A DNA stretch of 64,000 bases from CAZXFA01 sp964640085 (lineage in GTDB: Bacteria > Actinomycetota > UBA4738 > HRBIN12), in the NCBI GenBank assembly GCA_964640085.1, contig CAZXFA010000004.1:60648-124647 (forward strand). The letters run 5' to 3'. The position numbers and the translations under genes were made by a program. Under the pieces are notes generated by a model. That model was not told the origin of the DNA. It did not search any database and was given only the letters and a program-made list of their open reading frames with translations. This document shows, piece by piece, positions 47,444-56,097 of the stretch; within the stretch, counting starts at the first letter, position 1; each line of letters starts with the position of its first letter.

Positions 47444-50400
47444 TCAGGACGAGAGGGCGGTCGCGCGAGCGAGCAGTTCGTCGGCCTCCTGGACGAGGCG
47501 TCCGGCTCCGAGCGCGGAGAACCCCTCGCGCGCGGCCCGCAGCTCGACGGTCGCCTCCTCCGCCCGGCCCGTCGCGGACAGGCACCGCCCGGCCCCAAGC
47601 CTCCCGTGCGCCACCTCGAAGGGATGACCGAAGTCGGCCCAGCGATCGATCGCCTCCGCGAAGGCGGCCAGGGCAGCCTCGAGCCTGCCCTCCGCCTCCG
47701 CGAGCAGTGCGCCACTCGTGCCGATGGAGAGCTCGGTCCGAGCGATCGGGTGATCGTCCTGACGCCGGAGCTCCGCGAGCAGATCGAGGTCCCCGGCGTC
47801 GACGAGGACCCGGGCCGCCTCCGTATGGCTGATGGCCCATGACCCCTCCTGTGCGCCGATCAACTCCACCCGCTCGCGGATCAGCCCGATGGCCGCGCGG
47901 ACGTTCCCGCGCTCGGACTCGACCATCGCTGCCGTGGTGAGCGCCGGGACGACGAGCTGCGGGTCGCCCACGGCCCGCGCCCGATCCAGGGTCTCCATGA
48001 CCTGCAGTGCTGACGCGAGGTCCCCGCGCAGGAGGAGCACCCTCGCCCTCATCGGTGCGACGACCAGACCGAGCTGGGTTCCCGAGCGGTCCACGGCCAG
48101 CAACTCGTCGGCGAGCCGCAGCAGCTCGTCCCAGTCACCGAGATCGAAGAGCATCCACGTCATCTCACCTCGGACCCAGTTGGCGGTGCTCGAGATCCCG
48201 CGCCGCTGCGCGAACCCAAGCGCCTCCCGGTGGACCTCGAGCCCGCGGGCGGGTCCGTGCAACCACCAGACGGCATCGCCCGAGTTGATCAAGGCGACGG
48301 CGGTCTCGTTCCCGAGCCCCAGCTCTCGGAAGCCGCGCAACGACCCCATGACGTCGTTCAGCCCACCGGGGTCGCCGAGGTTCAGCCGGGACATCCCCCG
48401 GAACCCGACGGCCCGGAACAGCTCGCGCCCCGCGTTCAGCTCGCGGGCGAGCTCTTCGGTCCGCGTCGCCCATCCGATGCACTCGCGCGAGCGCTCCCTC
48501 ATCATGAGGCGACCGGTCATCGCCGCGAACGCGTCCACGAGCTCCAGGCTCGGTGGCTCGTCTTCGAGGATCGAGAGGCTCTCGAGGAGCGGTTCCTCGG
48601 CGCCGGCGCTGTCGCCCTGCCAGTACCGCGCTCGATGGAGCGCGACCAACGCGGCGCCCTCCGCCAGTCGGTCTCCCAGATCGCGGAACTCAACGAGGGC
48701 AGCCTCCGCGAGCTCCGCGATCTCCTGGAAGGCCGCTCGCGCCTGCATCACGCGGCAGAGACCCAGCCACGCTGTCTTCCGCCCCGGCTCGCCCCTCGGC
48801 AGGAGCTCCAATGCCTTGCGGAAGGAGAGCTCGGCCTTCGCGGGATCGAGTTCCTGGATCCGCTCCCCCGCCAGCACGAGCACGCGCCCGGTCGACAGCG
48901 CGAGCTCATCGACGTCGCCTCGTCCCGCCGCCCGGGAGAGCTCGAGCGCCTGCTCGTGGTGGTGGACCAGCAGCTCCGCCACGTCACCCGCGCGCTCCCC
49001 GGCGGTGGCCTCGATCCATCGCGCCGCCGCGAGGTGCTTCTCTGCCCTGGCCGAGCGGGGGATCTGTCCGTACGCCACGTCGCGGATCAGCGAATGCCAG
49101 AAGGCGTACTCGACCTGATCACGGACCGACGACCGCTTGGCGGGACGGACCAGCTCCTTGCGCCCGAGCTCATGCAGGCCGGTCCGCACCGTCGCCTCGT
49201 CGACCCCGACCATCTCGGCGAGCACGCCCGACCAGAACACCTTCCCCACGACGGCGGCATCGTGCAGGAGCTCCTTCCGATCGGGGGGAAGCGTGTCCAG
49301 GCGTGCGGCGATCAGCGCCTGGACCGTGTCGGGGACGCTCACCTGGGCATCGCCGGCAAGCTCCCAGGTCCGACCCCGGTGGACGAGGGCGCCGGCGTCG
49401 ATCAGCATCCGGACGAACTCCTCCGCGTACAGCGGGTTGCCCCCCGCGCGCTCGAGGAGCGTCGCCTGGGTGTCCGCGGGCAGCACCGCCTGTTCCAGGA
49501 GGCCTGAGAGCAGCATCGCCGTCTCCTCGGACGTGAGCGGGGACAGGCCGATGGTGGTGGCGTTCCGCTTGCCGCCCCCCCAGCCAGGCGCGCGCTCGTA
49601 CAGCTCGGGTCGGGCCGTGCACAGGACCAGGATCGGGGCTTGGCTGGCCCAGTCGACCAGGTGGTCCACGAACGCGAGCATGTGCTCGTCGGCCCAGTGG
49701 AGGTCCTCGAAGATCAGCATCAGCGGGCGGGTCGTCGCGATCGACTCGAACAACGTGCGCCACGCCGTGAACGACTCCCCCCGCTCGGCTCCGCCCTCGG
49801 AGGTCACGCCGACCAGCGGGCTCACTCGCGCGCGGATCCACTCCCGCTCGCCCTCGTCGGGAACGACCTCGGCCACGGCGGATGCGAGCTTGCCGGCTGC
49901 CTCTTCGGGTCCATCCGACTCGAGGATGCCGGCGTGCGCCTTCAGCGCCTCACCGAGCGCCCAGTACGTGACGCCCTCGCCGTACGGGAGGCACCGCCCC
50001 TGGCGCCAGTACACGAGGTCCGGACGGTCGTCGACGTAGCGCTGGAACTCCCACAGCAGCCGGCTCTTGCCGACGCCGGGCTCGCCCGAGATCGTGACGA
50101 GCTGCACCACCTCGTCACGGACCACGCGCCCGTAGAGCTCCTTGAGCAGGTTCAGCTCGTGTTCGCGGCCGATGAGTGGGATCCGCGCCCGCTGCTCGAC
50201 GTCCACGCCGAATCGGCTTCGTGGGCCGGTCGCCTTCCAGATCGCGAGCGGCTCGCCCTTCCCCTTGACCATGATGGGCTCCAACGCCTCGTACTCGATC
50301 TGGCCCCGGGTGGTCCGGTGCGTGAGCTCCCCGACCACGACGCCGCCCGCCGGGGCCACCCCCTGGAGGCGGGAGGCGACGTTCACGACGTCCCCGGTCA

Positions 50401-50869
50401 CGAACCCCTCCCCGGCCTCGGGCCGCGCCCCGAGCGCGACGACCGCCTCACCGGTGTTCACGGCCGCTCGGATCTCGAGATCGAGGTCGGGCCGCTCGTC
50501 GTTGAGCTCCCCGATCGCCTCGGTGATCCGAAGCGCCGCCCGGACGGCCCGCTCGGCATCGTCCTCGTGCGCCACCGGTGCGCCGAAGACCGCCATGACG
50601 GCGTCCCCGACGAACTTCTCGACGGTCCCGCCGAAGCGTTCGATCTCGCGCTTCAGCAGCTCGTGGTAGACGCGGAGCGTGGCGCGGACATCCTCCGGAT
50701 CGCGTCGATCGGACCTCGCCGTGAACCCGACCAGGTCCACGAAGAGCACGGAAACGATCTTGCGCTCCTCGCCGAGCGCCGGGGGCATCGCCTCGAACGC
50801 GGCCCCGCACGACCAGCAGAACCTGGCCCGCTCGTCGTTCTCCTCACCGCATCGCGAGCATGCAGCCAC
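47444..50869 (-). CDS. Zinc-ribbon class III cyclase / AAA ATPase / TPR protein
   Basis: The 1141-aa protein begins with a zinc ribbon (CSRCGEENDERARFCWSCG). A complete class III nucleotide cyclase domain follows at about 35-210: VSVLFVDLVGFTARSDRR and FVGDAVMAVFGAPVAHEDD carry the metal aspartates, and VTGDVVNVASRLQ the catalytic residues. A P-loop ATPase domain (TISGEPGVGKSRLLWEFQRY, LMLIFEDLHWADEHML) and about 500 residues of TPR-like helices make up the rest. This is the common actinobacterial adenylate cyclase-type regulator. It shares architecture, but not the double cyclase unit, with the protein at 20816-24607. TAGACT lies six bases before the GTG start. Confidence 0.87.
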   Translation of the reverse strand: MAACSRCGEENDERARFCWSCGAAFEAMPPALGEERKIVSVLFVDLVGFTARSDRRDPEDVRATLRVYHELLKREIERFGGTVEKFVGDAVMAVFGAPVAHEDDAERAVRAALRITEAIGELNDERPDLDLEIRAAVNTGEAVVALGARPEAGEGFVTGDVVNVASRLQGVAPAGGVVVGELTHRTTRGQIEYEALEPIMVKGKGEPLAIWKATGPRSRFGVDVEQRARIPLIGREHELNLLKELYGRVVRDEVVQLVTISGEPGVGKSRLLWEFQRYVDDRPDLVYWRQGRCLPYGEGVTYWALGEALKAHAGILESDGPEEAAGKLASAVAEVVPDEGEREWIRARVSPLVGVTSEGGAERGESFTAWRTLFESIATTRPLMLIFEDLHWADEHMLAFVDHLVDWASQAPILVLCTARPELYERAPGWGGGKRNATTIGLSPLTSEETAMLLSGLLEQAVLPADTQATLLERAGGNPLYAEEFVRMLIDAGALVHRGRTWELAGDAQVSVPDTVQALIAARLDTLPPDRKELLHDAAVVGKVFWSGVLAEMVGVDEATVRTGLHELGRKELVRPAKRSSVRDQVEYAFWHSLIRDVAYGQIPRSARAEKHLAAARWIEATAGERAGDVAELLVHHHEQALELSRAAGRGDVDELALSTGRVLVLAGERIQELDPAKAELSFRKALELLPRGEPGRKTAWLGLCRVMQARAAFQEIAELAEAALVEFRDLGDRLAEGAALVALHRARYWQGDSAGAEEPLLESLSILEDEPPSLELVDAFAAMTGRLMMRERSRECIGWATRTEELARELNAGRELFRAVGFRGMSRLNLGDPGGLNDVMGSLRGFRELGLGNETAVALINSGDAVWWLHGPARGLEVHREALGFAQRRGISSTANWVRGEMTWMLFDLGDWDELLRLADELLAVDRSGTQLGLVVAPMRARVLLLRGDLASALQVMETLDRARAVGDPQLVVPALTTAAMVESERGNVRAAIGLIRERVELIGAQEGSWAISHTEAARVLVDAGDLDLLAELRRQDDHPIARTELSIGTSGALLAEAEGRLEAALAAFAEAIDRWADFGHPFEVAHGRLGAGRCLSATGRAEEATVELRAAREGFSALGAGRLVQEADELLARATALSS

Positions 50870-50875
50870 CCGAGG

Positions 50876-50881
50876 AGTCTA
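50876..50881 (-). promoter_or_regulatory. -10 element of the zinc-ribbon cyclase gene (leaderless type)
   Basis: TAGACT on the minus strand, six bases before the GTG at 50869. Confidence 0.5.
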
Positions 50882-50913
50882 GGGCCCACGGGTCGAAGGC
50901 AGGAACCGCCCGC

Positions 50914-51120
50914 TCAGCTGCGCTCGATGCGGAAGCTGATCTGGACGTGCGTCTGGTACTCGGCGATGCCGCCGTCCTTGACGATCGCGCTCGTCCCCAG
51001 GATGTCCATGCGCTCGATCCCGCGGATCGTCTTCGAGGCCTCCGCGAGGGCCTGGTGGGCCGCGTCCCGCCACGACTCGGTGGACACCCCCACCAGGTCG
51101 ATCGTCTTGATGACCCCCAT
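50914..51120 (-). CDS. Dodecin-family flavin-binding protein
   Basis: A 68-aa protein with the dodecin pattern KTIDLVGVSTESWRDAAHQA, ASKTIRGIERMDILGTSAIV and YQTHVQISFRIE. Dodecins form hollow dodecamers that store flavin or coenzyme A. GGAGG lies four bases before the ATG, and the gene follows the aldolase-like gene by nine bases in the same direction. Confidence 0.9.
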   Translation of the reverse strand: MGVIKTIDLVGVSTESWRDAAHQALAEASKTIRGIERMDILGTSAIVKDGGIAEYQTHVQISFRIERS

Positions 51121-51129
51121 CGGTCCTCC

Positions 51130-52035
51130 CTATCCCCCCGTGTAGACGTCGATGAACCGTCGGTAGTTGGCGGCGATCTGCTTGGCGGCCTCGTCCCGAC
51201 CGAGGTTGCCGTCGACGAACGCCTTCAGCGGATCCCACCAGATCGAGCGCCCGATCGCGAACCCGATGTACCCGGTCACACCCGACCCCATACGCAACCA
51301 GTGGTCCACCTTCGCGTCGTCCGCCCCACGCCCGAGCACCACGCAGGCCACACCGTCGCGCCCGTCCGCGCGCGTGGCCGTGGCGATCGTCTCGCAGTCC
51401 CCGCGCCGATCGATCCCCTCGATCTTCCAGATGTCGGGCTCGACCCCGGCCGCCTGCAGCTCCCCGATCGCGGTCTCCATCAGCTTGGGGCGCTCCTCCG
51501 AGTCCCATCGCTCCTCGTCGCCGCCGGCGGCATCGATCTGCGCGGGGGTCGGTGGGACCAAGAGCTCGAACAGGAACAGACGGCCGCGCTCATGCAGCCA
51601 TTCCCCGAGACGCCGGAGGCGCTCGGTCTGACGAGCGTTCATCTGCCGGTCGCCCTCGGGGTTGTAGCGGACCAGGACCTTGGAGAAGGTTGGGTCGAAA
51701 GCCTCGATGTGCTCCCCGAACGTTTCCCCGTACTGGAAGTCGAACTCGTCCTGCCCGCTCTTCTCCACGGGCATCGCCAGCATGAGCCCGTTCGCCTTCG
51801 CCTGTCGGGCGATGTCGGCGCCGAACTGCTCGTCGATCAGTACCCCGGCCGCCTCCTTCGGCACGCCCTCCTCCTGCGCCCGCAGGGCACCCTCGAAGAT
51901 CACGCGCTTGGCGTCCGAGATCCGGAGCGTCTCCTCCTCGTTCGGCTCGCCGGTCACTCCGAAGAACTTCTTCTGGAACGACCCCCGGTGGTCGAACGCC
52001 AGGATGTACAGGGGCTTGTCGTAACCGAGCGCCAT
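51130..52035 (-). CDS. DUF2090 / IolC C-terminal-type aldolase
   Basis: A 301-aa protein with a TIM-barrel pattern: PLYILAFDHRGSFQKKFFG, GVLIDEQFGADIARQAKANG, FSKVLVRYNPEGDRQMNARQ, LFLFELLVPPTPAQID, DIWKIEGIDRRGDCETIATA and IGFAIGRSIWWDPLKAFVDG. It corresponds to the DUF2090 domain fused to IolC in some bacteria, which is thought to cleave 2-deoxy-5-keto-gluconate 6-phosphate in myo-inositol breakdown. Here it stands alone and no other iol gene is in the window, so its sugar substrate is open. GGGAG lies seven bases before the ATG. Confidence 0.82.
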   Translation of the reverse strand: MALGYDKPLYILAFDHRGSFQKKFFGVTGEPNEEETLRISDAKRVIFEGALRAQEEGVPKEAAGVLIDEQFGADIARQAKANGLMLAMPVEKSGQDEFDFQYGETFGEHIEAFDPTFSKVLVRYNPEGDRQMNARQTERLRRLGEWLHERGRLFLFELLVPPTPAQIDAAGGDEERWDSEERPKLMETAIGELQAAGVEPDIWKIEGIDRRGDCETIATATRADGRDGVACVVLGRGADDAKVDHWLRMGSGVTGYIGFAIGRSIWWDPLKAFVDGNLGRDEAAKQIAANYRRFIDVYTGG

Positions 52036-52063
52036 GCCTCGCTCCCTTCTGTCTCCGGGTCGA

Positions 52064-52708
52064 TCAAGGTTGCTCGAACGCGTTGGTGGGCTCCAGCACC
52101 TCGACGCGGACCGGTGCGGCGGCCCTCTTGAACAGCAGCGAATGGGACGGCGAGCACACCACGAAGCCGAAATGGATCGGCACGGCCACCTGCGGCTCCA
52201 TCCGCTTGACGAGCTCGGCGGACTCCTCCCAATCCATCGTGTAGGTGCCGCCGATGGGCACCATCGCGACATCGCAGGACAGCGGTCCGAGCTCCGGCAG
52301 CGCGTCGGTGTCCCCGGCATGGTAGTAGGTGTGGCCACCCAGCTCGAGGACGTAGCCGACCCATCGGTTCTTCTTCGGGTGCATATCGAGCCGTTCCTCG
52401 ACGATGTTGTACGCGGGCACGGTCTCGACCTTGACGCCCGCGACCTCGTACGACTGACCGGGAACCACGGGCGTCACGTCGCCTTCCAGCTCCTTGGCGA
52501 CGTCGGTCGGCGCCAGGATCTTGGTCCGCGGCGTCCGGAGGCGCTCGATCTCCCGAGGCTGGAGATGGTCGAAGTGGGCATGGGTGATCAAGATCGCGTC
52601 GGCCGGGGGATCGTCCGGCGACGTCCCCCAGGGGTCGATGTAGAGCGTGAGACCCTCCGCCGCGTACCGGATCGCCGCCTGACGGAACCAGGTCAGTGGC
52701 TCGAGCAT
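52064..52708 (-). CDS. Metallo-beta-lactamase-fold metal-dependent hydrolase (UlaG-like)
   Basis: A 214-aa protein with the metal-ligand motif ILITHAHFDHLQP, HTYYHAGDTDALPELG (Asp ligand) and VAVPIHFGF near the end. This is the UlaG/RNaseZ-like group of the fold, with a lactonase or phosphodiesterase role in known members, but the substrate cannot be read. AAGGAGG lies seven bases before the ATG at 52708. It precedes the aldolase gene by 28 bases in one transcript. Confidence 0.85.
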   Translation of the reverse strand: MLEPLTWFRQAAIRYAAEGLTLYIDPWGTSPDDPPADAILITHAHFDHLQPREIERLRTPRTKILAPTDVAKELEGDVTPVVPGQSYEVAGVKVETVPAYNIVEERLDMHPKKNRWVGYVLELGGHTYYHAGDTDALPELGPLSCDVAMVPIGGTYTMDWEESAELVKRMEPQVAVPIHFGFVVCSPSHSLLFKRAAAPVRVEVLEPTNAFEQP

Positions 52709-52777
52709 CTCGCATCCTCCTTCGCCGGACCTGCGCGTTCCCGATGATGCTCCGGGTATGTAGTCTCGCAAATCGCC

Positions 52778-54091
52778 GTGGCGACGCGCGAGCCGATCGC
52801 GACCCCGGGGGGCTTCCAAGCCTCGCTCTCGCTGCTGCGTCGGAACCACGACTTCCGACGGCTCTACCTGTCCTCGATGATCTCGCTCGGCGGTGACTGG
52901 TTCCTGCTGGTCGCGCTGTTCGGGCTGGCGCTCGACCTCACCGGCTCGGCCGTATCGATCGCGGTGCTCATCGCCTCGCAGGAGCTGCCCTTCTTCCTGA
53001 TGTCACCCGTCGGCGGTGTGCTGAGCGACCGGCTGAACCGCAAGACCGTGATGATCGCGGCCGACGTCGCGCGGGCGTCCCTCGTCCTTGGGTTCCTGTT
53101 CGTGGAGGACGGGGGCACGATGTGGCTCGCCTTCCTCCTGCTGGCCGTCGTCTCGTCCTTCGCCGCGGTCTTCGATCCCGCCTCGAGCGCGGCCCTGCCG
53201 AACCTGGTGGAAGATCGCGACCTCAGCACGGCGAACGCGCTTTCAGGGTCCCTGTGGGGGACGATGCTGGCGGTGGGGTCGGGCCTCGGCGGGGTGGTCG
53301 CCGCCGCGTTCGGGCGGGACGCCGCCTTCGTGATCGATGCGGCGAGCTTCGCCATCTCGGCGATGCTCATCGCGAGGATCAGCCGCCCCTTCTCGGCAGG
53401 GCGGACCGACGACGTGGAGACGAACGTGGTCCGCGCGACCGTGGAGACCGCGCGGTACGCCCGCCGCGACCACCGGGTGCTCGCCCTCATCACGGTCAAA
53501 GCGGGGTTCGGGATCGCCGGGGGCGCGATCGCCCTCATCGCGGTCTTCGCCGAGACCGAGTTCGGGGCGGGCGAGGTCGGCATCGGCGTGATGATGGCCG
53601 GCCGCGGGGTCGGCGCGCTGATCGGCCCGTTCATGGGACGACGTCTCGCCGGACCAGAGGACCGACGGCTCTTCGGCGCGATCTCGCTCGCCCTCGTGAT
53701 GTTCGGGTGCGGCTACGCGTTGCTCGGCGCGATGCCGAGCCTGTGGCTCGGCACCCTCGCCGTGGGGATCGGACACCTCGGAGGGGGTGCGCAGTGGACG
53801 CTCTCGTCCTATGGGCTCCAGCGCGTCGTGCCAGACCGGATCCGGGGGCGGGTGTTCGCGTTCGACTTCTCGATGATCACGTTGTCGTTCACGGCGTCGG
53901 CGTTGATCACCGGGTGGGCCGCGGAACGCTTCGGGCCGCGCCCGACCGTCGTGGTCCTCGGGGCACTGGCGTGCACCTGGGCCGCGGTCTGGACGTGGCT
54001 CACGACCGACGTCCGTCACGCGACGATGCTCGAGGGCTGCGGGCCGGCCTCCGAGACGACGTCACCGATCCGGCCGGCGACCACCGCCTAG
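52778..54091 (+). CDS. MFS transporter (MFS_3 / enterobactin-exporter-like)
   Basis: A 437-aa transporter with about twelve hydrophobic segments. DFRRLYLSSMISLGGDWFLL opens it and SPVGGVLSDRLNRKTVMIAA is the loop 2-3 motif. FDPASSAALPNLVEDRDLST and the second-half GHLGGGAQWTLSSYGLQRVV are typical of the MFS_3 group. It may export small molecules or siderophores; the substrate is not known. The GTG start is 11 bases after TAGTCT. It is convergent with lemA, two bases apart. Confidence 0.85.
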   Translation: MATREPIATPGGFQASLSLLRRNHDFRRLYLSSMISLGGDWFLLVALFGLALDLTGSAVSIAVLIASQELPFFLMSPVGGVLSDRLNRKTVMIAADVARASLVLGFLFVEDGGTMWLAFLLLAVVSSFAAVFDPASSAALPNLVEDRDLSTANALSGSLWGTMLAVGSGLGGVVAAAFGRDAAFVIDAASFAISAMLIARISRPFSAGRTDDVETNVVRATVETARYARRDHRVLALITVKAGFGIAGGAIALIAVFAETEFGAGEVGIGVMMAGRGVGALIGPFMGRRLAGPEDRRLFGAISLALVMFGCGYALLGAMPSLWLGTLAVGIGHLGGGAQWTLSSYGLQRVVPDRIRGRVFAFDFSMITLSFTASALITGWAAERFGPRPTVVVLGALACTWAAVWTWLTTDVRHATMLEGCGPASETTSPIRPATTA

Positions 54092-54093
54092 CG

Positions 54094-54750
54094 CTACGCC
54101 CCCAGGCTACCCTCGGGCGGGGGAGGCGGTGGGGCCGCAGGGGGTGGGGCCACCGGGGGTGGGGCCACCGGGGGTGGGGCCGCGGTCCCCGTGAAGCTCA
54201 CTTGCGGTGCTCCGGCCTCGCGGATCGCATCCTCGATCTCGAAGAACTCCTTCACGGCGAACCCGAACATGCGGGCGATCAGCATCGAGGGGATCTGACC
54301 CACCCGCTGGTTGTACTCGCGGACGTTCGCGTTGTAGAAGCGGCGAGCGGTCTGGAGTCGGTCCTCGGTGTTCGCGAGCTCGCTCTGCAGGGCAAGGAAG
54401 TTCTGGTTCGCCTTCAGGTCCGGGTAGTTCTCGGCCACCGCCAGGAGTTGGCGCAACGCGGCAACCAAGGGCCCTTCAGCCGCCGCCTGCTCGGCGGGCG
54501 AGCCCGTGGCCGTGGTCGCGGCCGCTCGTGCCTTCGTCACGTTCTCGAACACGGCCCGCTCGTGCGAGGCGTAGCCGCGGACGGTCTCGACGAGGTTGGG
54601 GATCAGGTCGTAGCGCCGCCGGAGCTCCGTGTCGATGTTGGCCCATGCGTCCTTGATCAGCTGCCTCTGGGAGATGAAGCGGTTGTACGAGACGACGCCG
54701 AAGACGGCGAGGAGCACCACGACGCCGAGCACGATCCACAGGCCGATCAC
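54094..54750 (-). CDS. lemA: LemA family protein with proline-rich tail
   Basis: A 218-aa protein with an N-terminal transmembrane helix (WIVLGVVVLLAVFGVVSYNR) followed by the LemA coiled-coil domain: LIKDAWANIDTELRRRYDLI, PNLVETVRGYASHERAVFEN, NFLALQSELANTEDRLQTAR and FYNANVREYNQRVGQIPSML. The last 30 residues are a tail of Ala-Pro-Pro-Pro-Val repeats. The role of LemA is not settled; it is membrane-linked. It is convergent with the MFS gene. Confidence 0.92.
   Translation of the reverse strand: MIGLWIVLGVVVLLAVFGVVSYNRFISQRQLIKDAWANIDTELRRRYDLIPNLVETVRGYASHERAVFENVTKARAAATTATGSPAEQAAAEGPLVAALRQLLAVAENYPDLKANQNFLALQSELANTEDRLQTARRFYNANVREYNQRVGQIPSMLIARMFGFAVKEFFEIEDAIREAGAPQVSFTGTAAPPPVAPPPVAPPPAAPPPPPPEGSLGA
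54140..54184. repeat. 15-bp tandem repeat encoding the LemA proline-rich tail
   Basis: The unit GGGGGTGGGGCCACC occurs twice (54140-54154, 54155-54169) with a third, imperfect copy to 54184. On the minus strand it encodes Val-Ala-Pro-Pro-Pro. Copy number may vary between strains. Confidence 0.7.
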
Positions 54751-54846
54751 GATCGATCCTTTCTGGCCGGGATGGGTCCGTCTCGCACAGCCTATCCGAC
54801 GCCCCGGCGTGGGTACAGGTGGCGACTCCCCGCCGCCGCACGTGGC

Positions 54847-55038
54847 TCACGATCCTCCCGAGCCGCGACCGGTGCCGCCCACCAGGACCGCCACCCCCAG
54901 CGCGATCAGCAGCGCCGGCGCCAGGTGCCGGAGCTGGAGATCCCAGACGTCCAGCCGCTCGAGGAGGAACGCCGCGCCGGCGACCACGAAGAGCGCGCCG
55001 AACACCAGCGCGGCGCGGTTGTAGCCGGGCTCAGGCAC
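54847..55038 (-). CDS. Small membrane protein of the LiaF/PspC group
   Basis: A 63-aa protein with two hydrophobic helices (ALVFGALFVVAGAAFLLERL and LAPALLIALGVAVLVGG) separated by a short loop, like the DUF5668-type half found in LiaF-like proteins. The GTG start overlaps the end of the LiaF-like gene, so it is translated from that message. Function unknown; position suggests a part in envelope stress. Confidence 0.6.
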   Translation of the reverse strand: MPEPGYNRAALVFGALFVVAGAAFLLERLDVWDLQLRHLAPALLIALGVAVLVGGTGRGSGGS

Positions 55039-55687
55039 GGCGCACCTCCACCTGTCCGATCCCGACCGACAGCACGAGCTCGAGCGCGGGCGTCGCGTTG
55101 GGCCCCGGTCCCACCGAGCGCTCGACATCGAAGCCCGACCCCTCGACATCGAACGCGCGGACGTTGCCGACGCCGGCGCGTGCCTCCACCCGGACCGCGA
55201 GCCCCTCCGGGACGATCACGACGAGCTGGCCGATCCCGACCCGCGCGCGCACGCGGATGGCGCCGCGGGGGGGAACCTCGGACGCCGGGAGCTCCGTCAG
55301 GTCGACGGTCAGCTGGCCTATGCCCAGACGGAACCCCGCGCGGAGCTCCGCTTCAGTGATGGGCGCCTCGTCCCGCTCCCCCACGCCACCGCCGATCGGG
55401 AAGTCGACCGCGAACCCCAGGGCGAGCACCAACGTGAACACGATCCCGGTCGCGATCAGGCCGCCCTGGCCGGAGGGCGATCTCGCGTTCAGCAGCAGCA
55501 TCGCGCCGATCAGGATCAGTCCACCCGGCAGGGCGAGATCCCAGGGCACATCGGCGATGTCCAGGACCTCGAGGAGCCATGCAGCGCCGAGGATCAGCAG
55601 CAGCAGGCCGGCCACCAGCCGCCCCGTCCTCGCGCCGCCGGAAGGCGGCGGGGGCGGCGGTGGGGGCGGCTGCGGGGTAGAGCTCAT
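55031..55687 (-). CDS. LiaF-like membrane protein
   Basis: A 218-aa protein with a proline stretch after the start, three or four membrane helices (LVAGLLLLILGAAWLLEVL, LPGGLILIGAMLLLN, TGIVFTLVLALGFAV) and a C-terminal beta domain with repeated short strands: GFRLGIGQLTVDLTEL, RVGIGQLVVIVPEGLAVRVE and VGIGQVEV. The GIGQ repeats match the right-handed beta-helix-like domain of LiaF/YvqF proteins, which inhibit cell-envelope stress sensors in Firmicutes. No LiaSR-type two-component pair is nearby. The ATG overlaps the pspC stop (ATGA). Confidence 0.78.
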   Translation of the reverse strand: MSSTPQPPPPPPPPPSGGARTGRLVAGLLLLILGAAWLLEVLDIADVPWDLALPGGLILIGAMLLLNARSPSGQGGLIATGIVFTLVLALGFAVDFPIGGGVGERDEAPITEAELRAGFRLGIGQLTVDLTELPASEVPPRGAIRVRARVGIGQLVVIVPEGLAVRVEARAGVGNVRAFDVEGSGFDVERSVGPGPNATPALELVLSVGIGQVEVRRA

Positions 55688-56085
55688 CGCCTGGACGCGG
55701 CGGCCTGGATCACGATCGCGACCCCGATCGCGATCAACGCGAGCGGCCAGAAGTACTTGCCGAACCGAGGGATGCTGAGGTTGAGGAGCAGGATGGTGCC
55801 GATCGCGATCAGCGTGCCGCCGACGATGAGCCGGGTGGTGTCGAACCCGGACGGGCGTGCCGTGCCGAGTGGCTCCCCGCTCCGCTCCTCGGGGATCAGG
55901 ATCCACGACAGGATGTACAGGAGGATCCCGCCGCCGCCCGCGATCGCGAGCACCACGAACGCGATCCGTAGGAGGACCGGATCCACCCCCAGGTACCGCC
56001 CCAACCCACCGCATACGCCGGCGATGACCCGATCGTCCCGGCTGCGGCGCAGGACCCTCGGCTCGGATGGTTCGCTCTGGCTCAC
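55684..56085 (-). CDS. PspC-domain membrane protein
   Basis: A 133-aa protein with an N-terminal PspC domain (VIAGVCGGLGRYLGVDPVLL, RIAFVVLAIAGGGGILLYIL) and two further helices (LIVGGTLIAIGTILLLNL and WPLALIAIGVAIVIQAA). PspC-type proteins sit in the membrane and sense envelope damage. It leads the group pspC, LiaF-like, small membrane protein. TAGCGT lies six bases before the GTG start. Confidence 0.88.
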   Translation of the reverse strand: MSQSEPSEPRVLRRSRDDRVIAGVCGGLGRYLGVDPVLLRIAFVVLAIAGGGGILLYILSWILIPEERSGEPLGTARPSGFDTTRLIVGGTLIAIGTILLLNLSIPRFGKYFWPLALIAIGVAIVIQAAASRR

Positions 56086-56091
56086 GCTTCC

Positions 56092-56097
56092 ACGCTA
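56092..56097 (-). promoter_or_regulatory. -10 element of the pspC gene (leaderless type)
   Basis: TAGCGT on the minus strand, six bases before the GTG at 56085. Confidence 0.5.
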
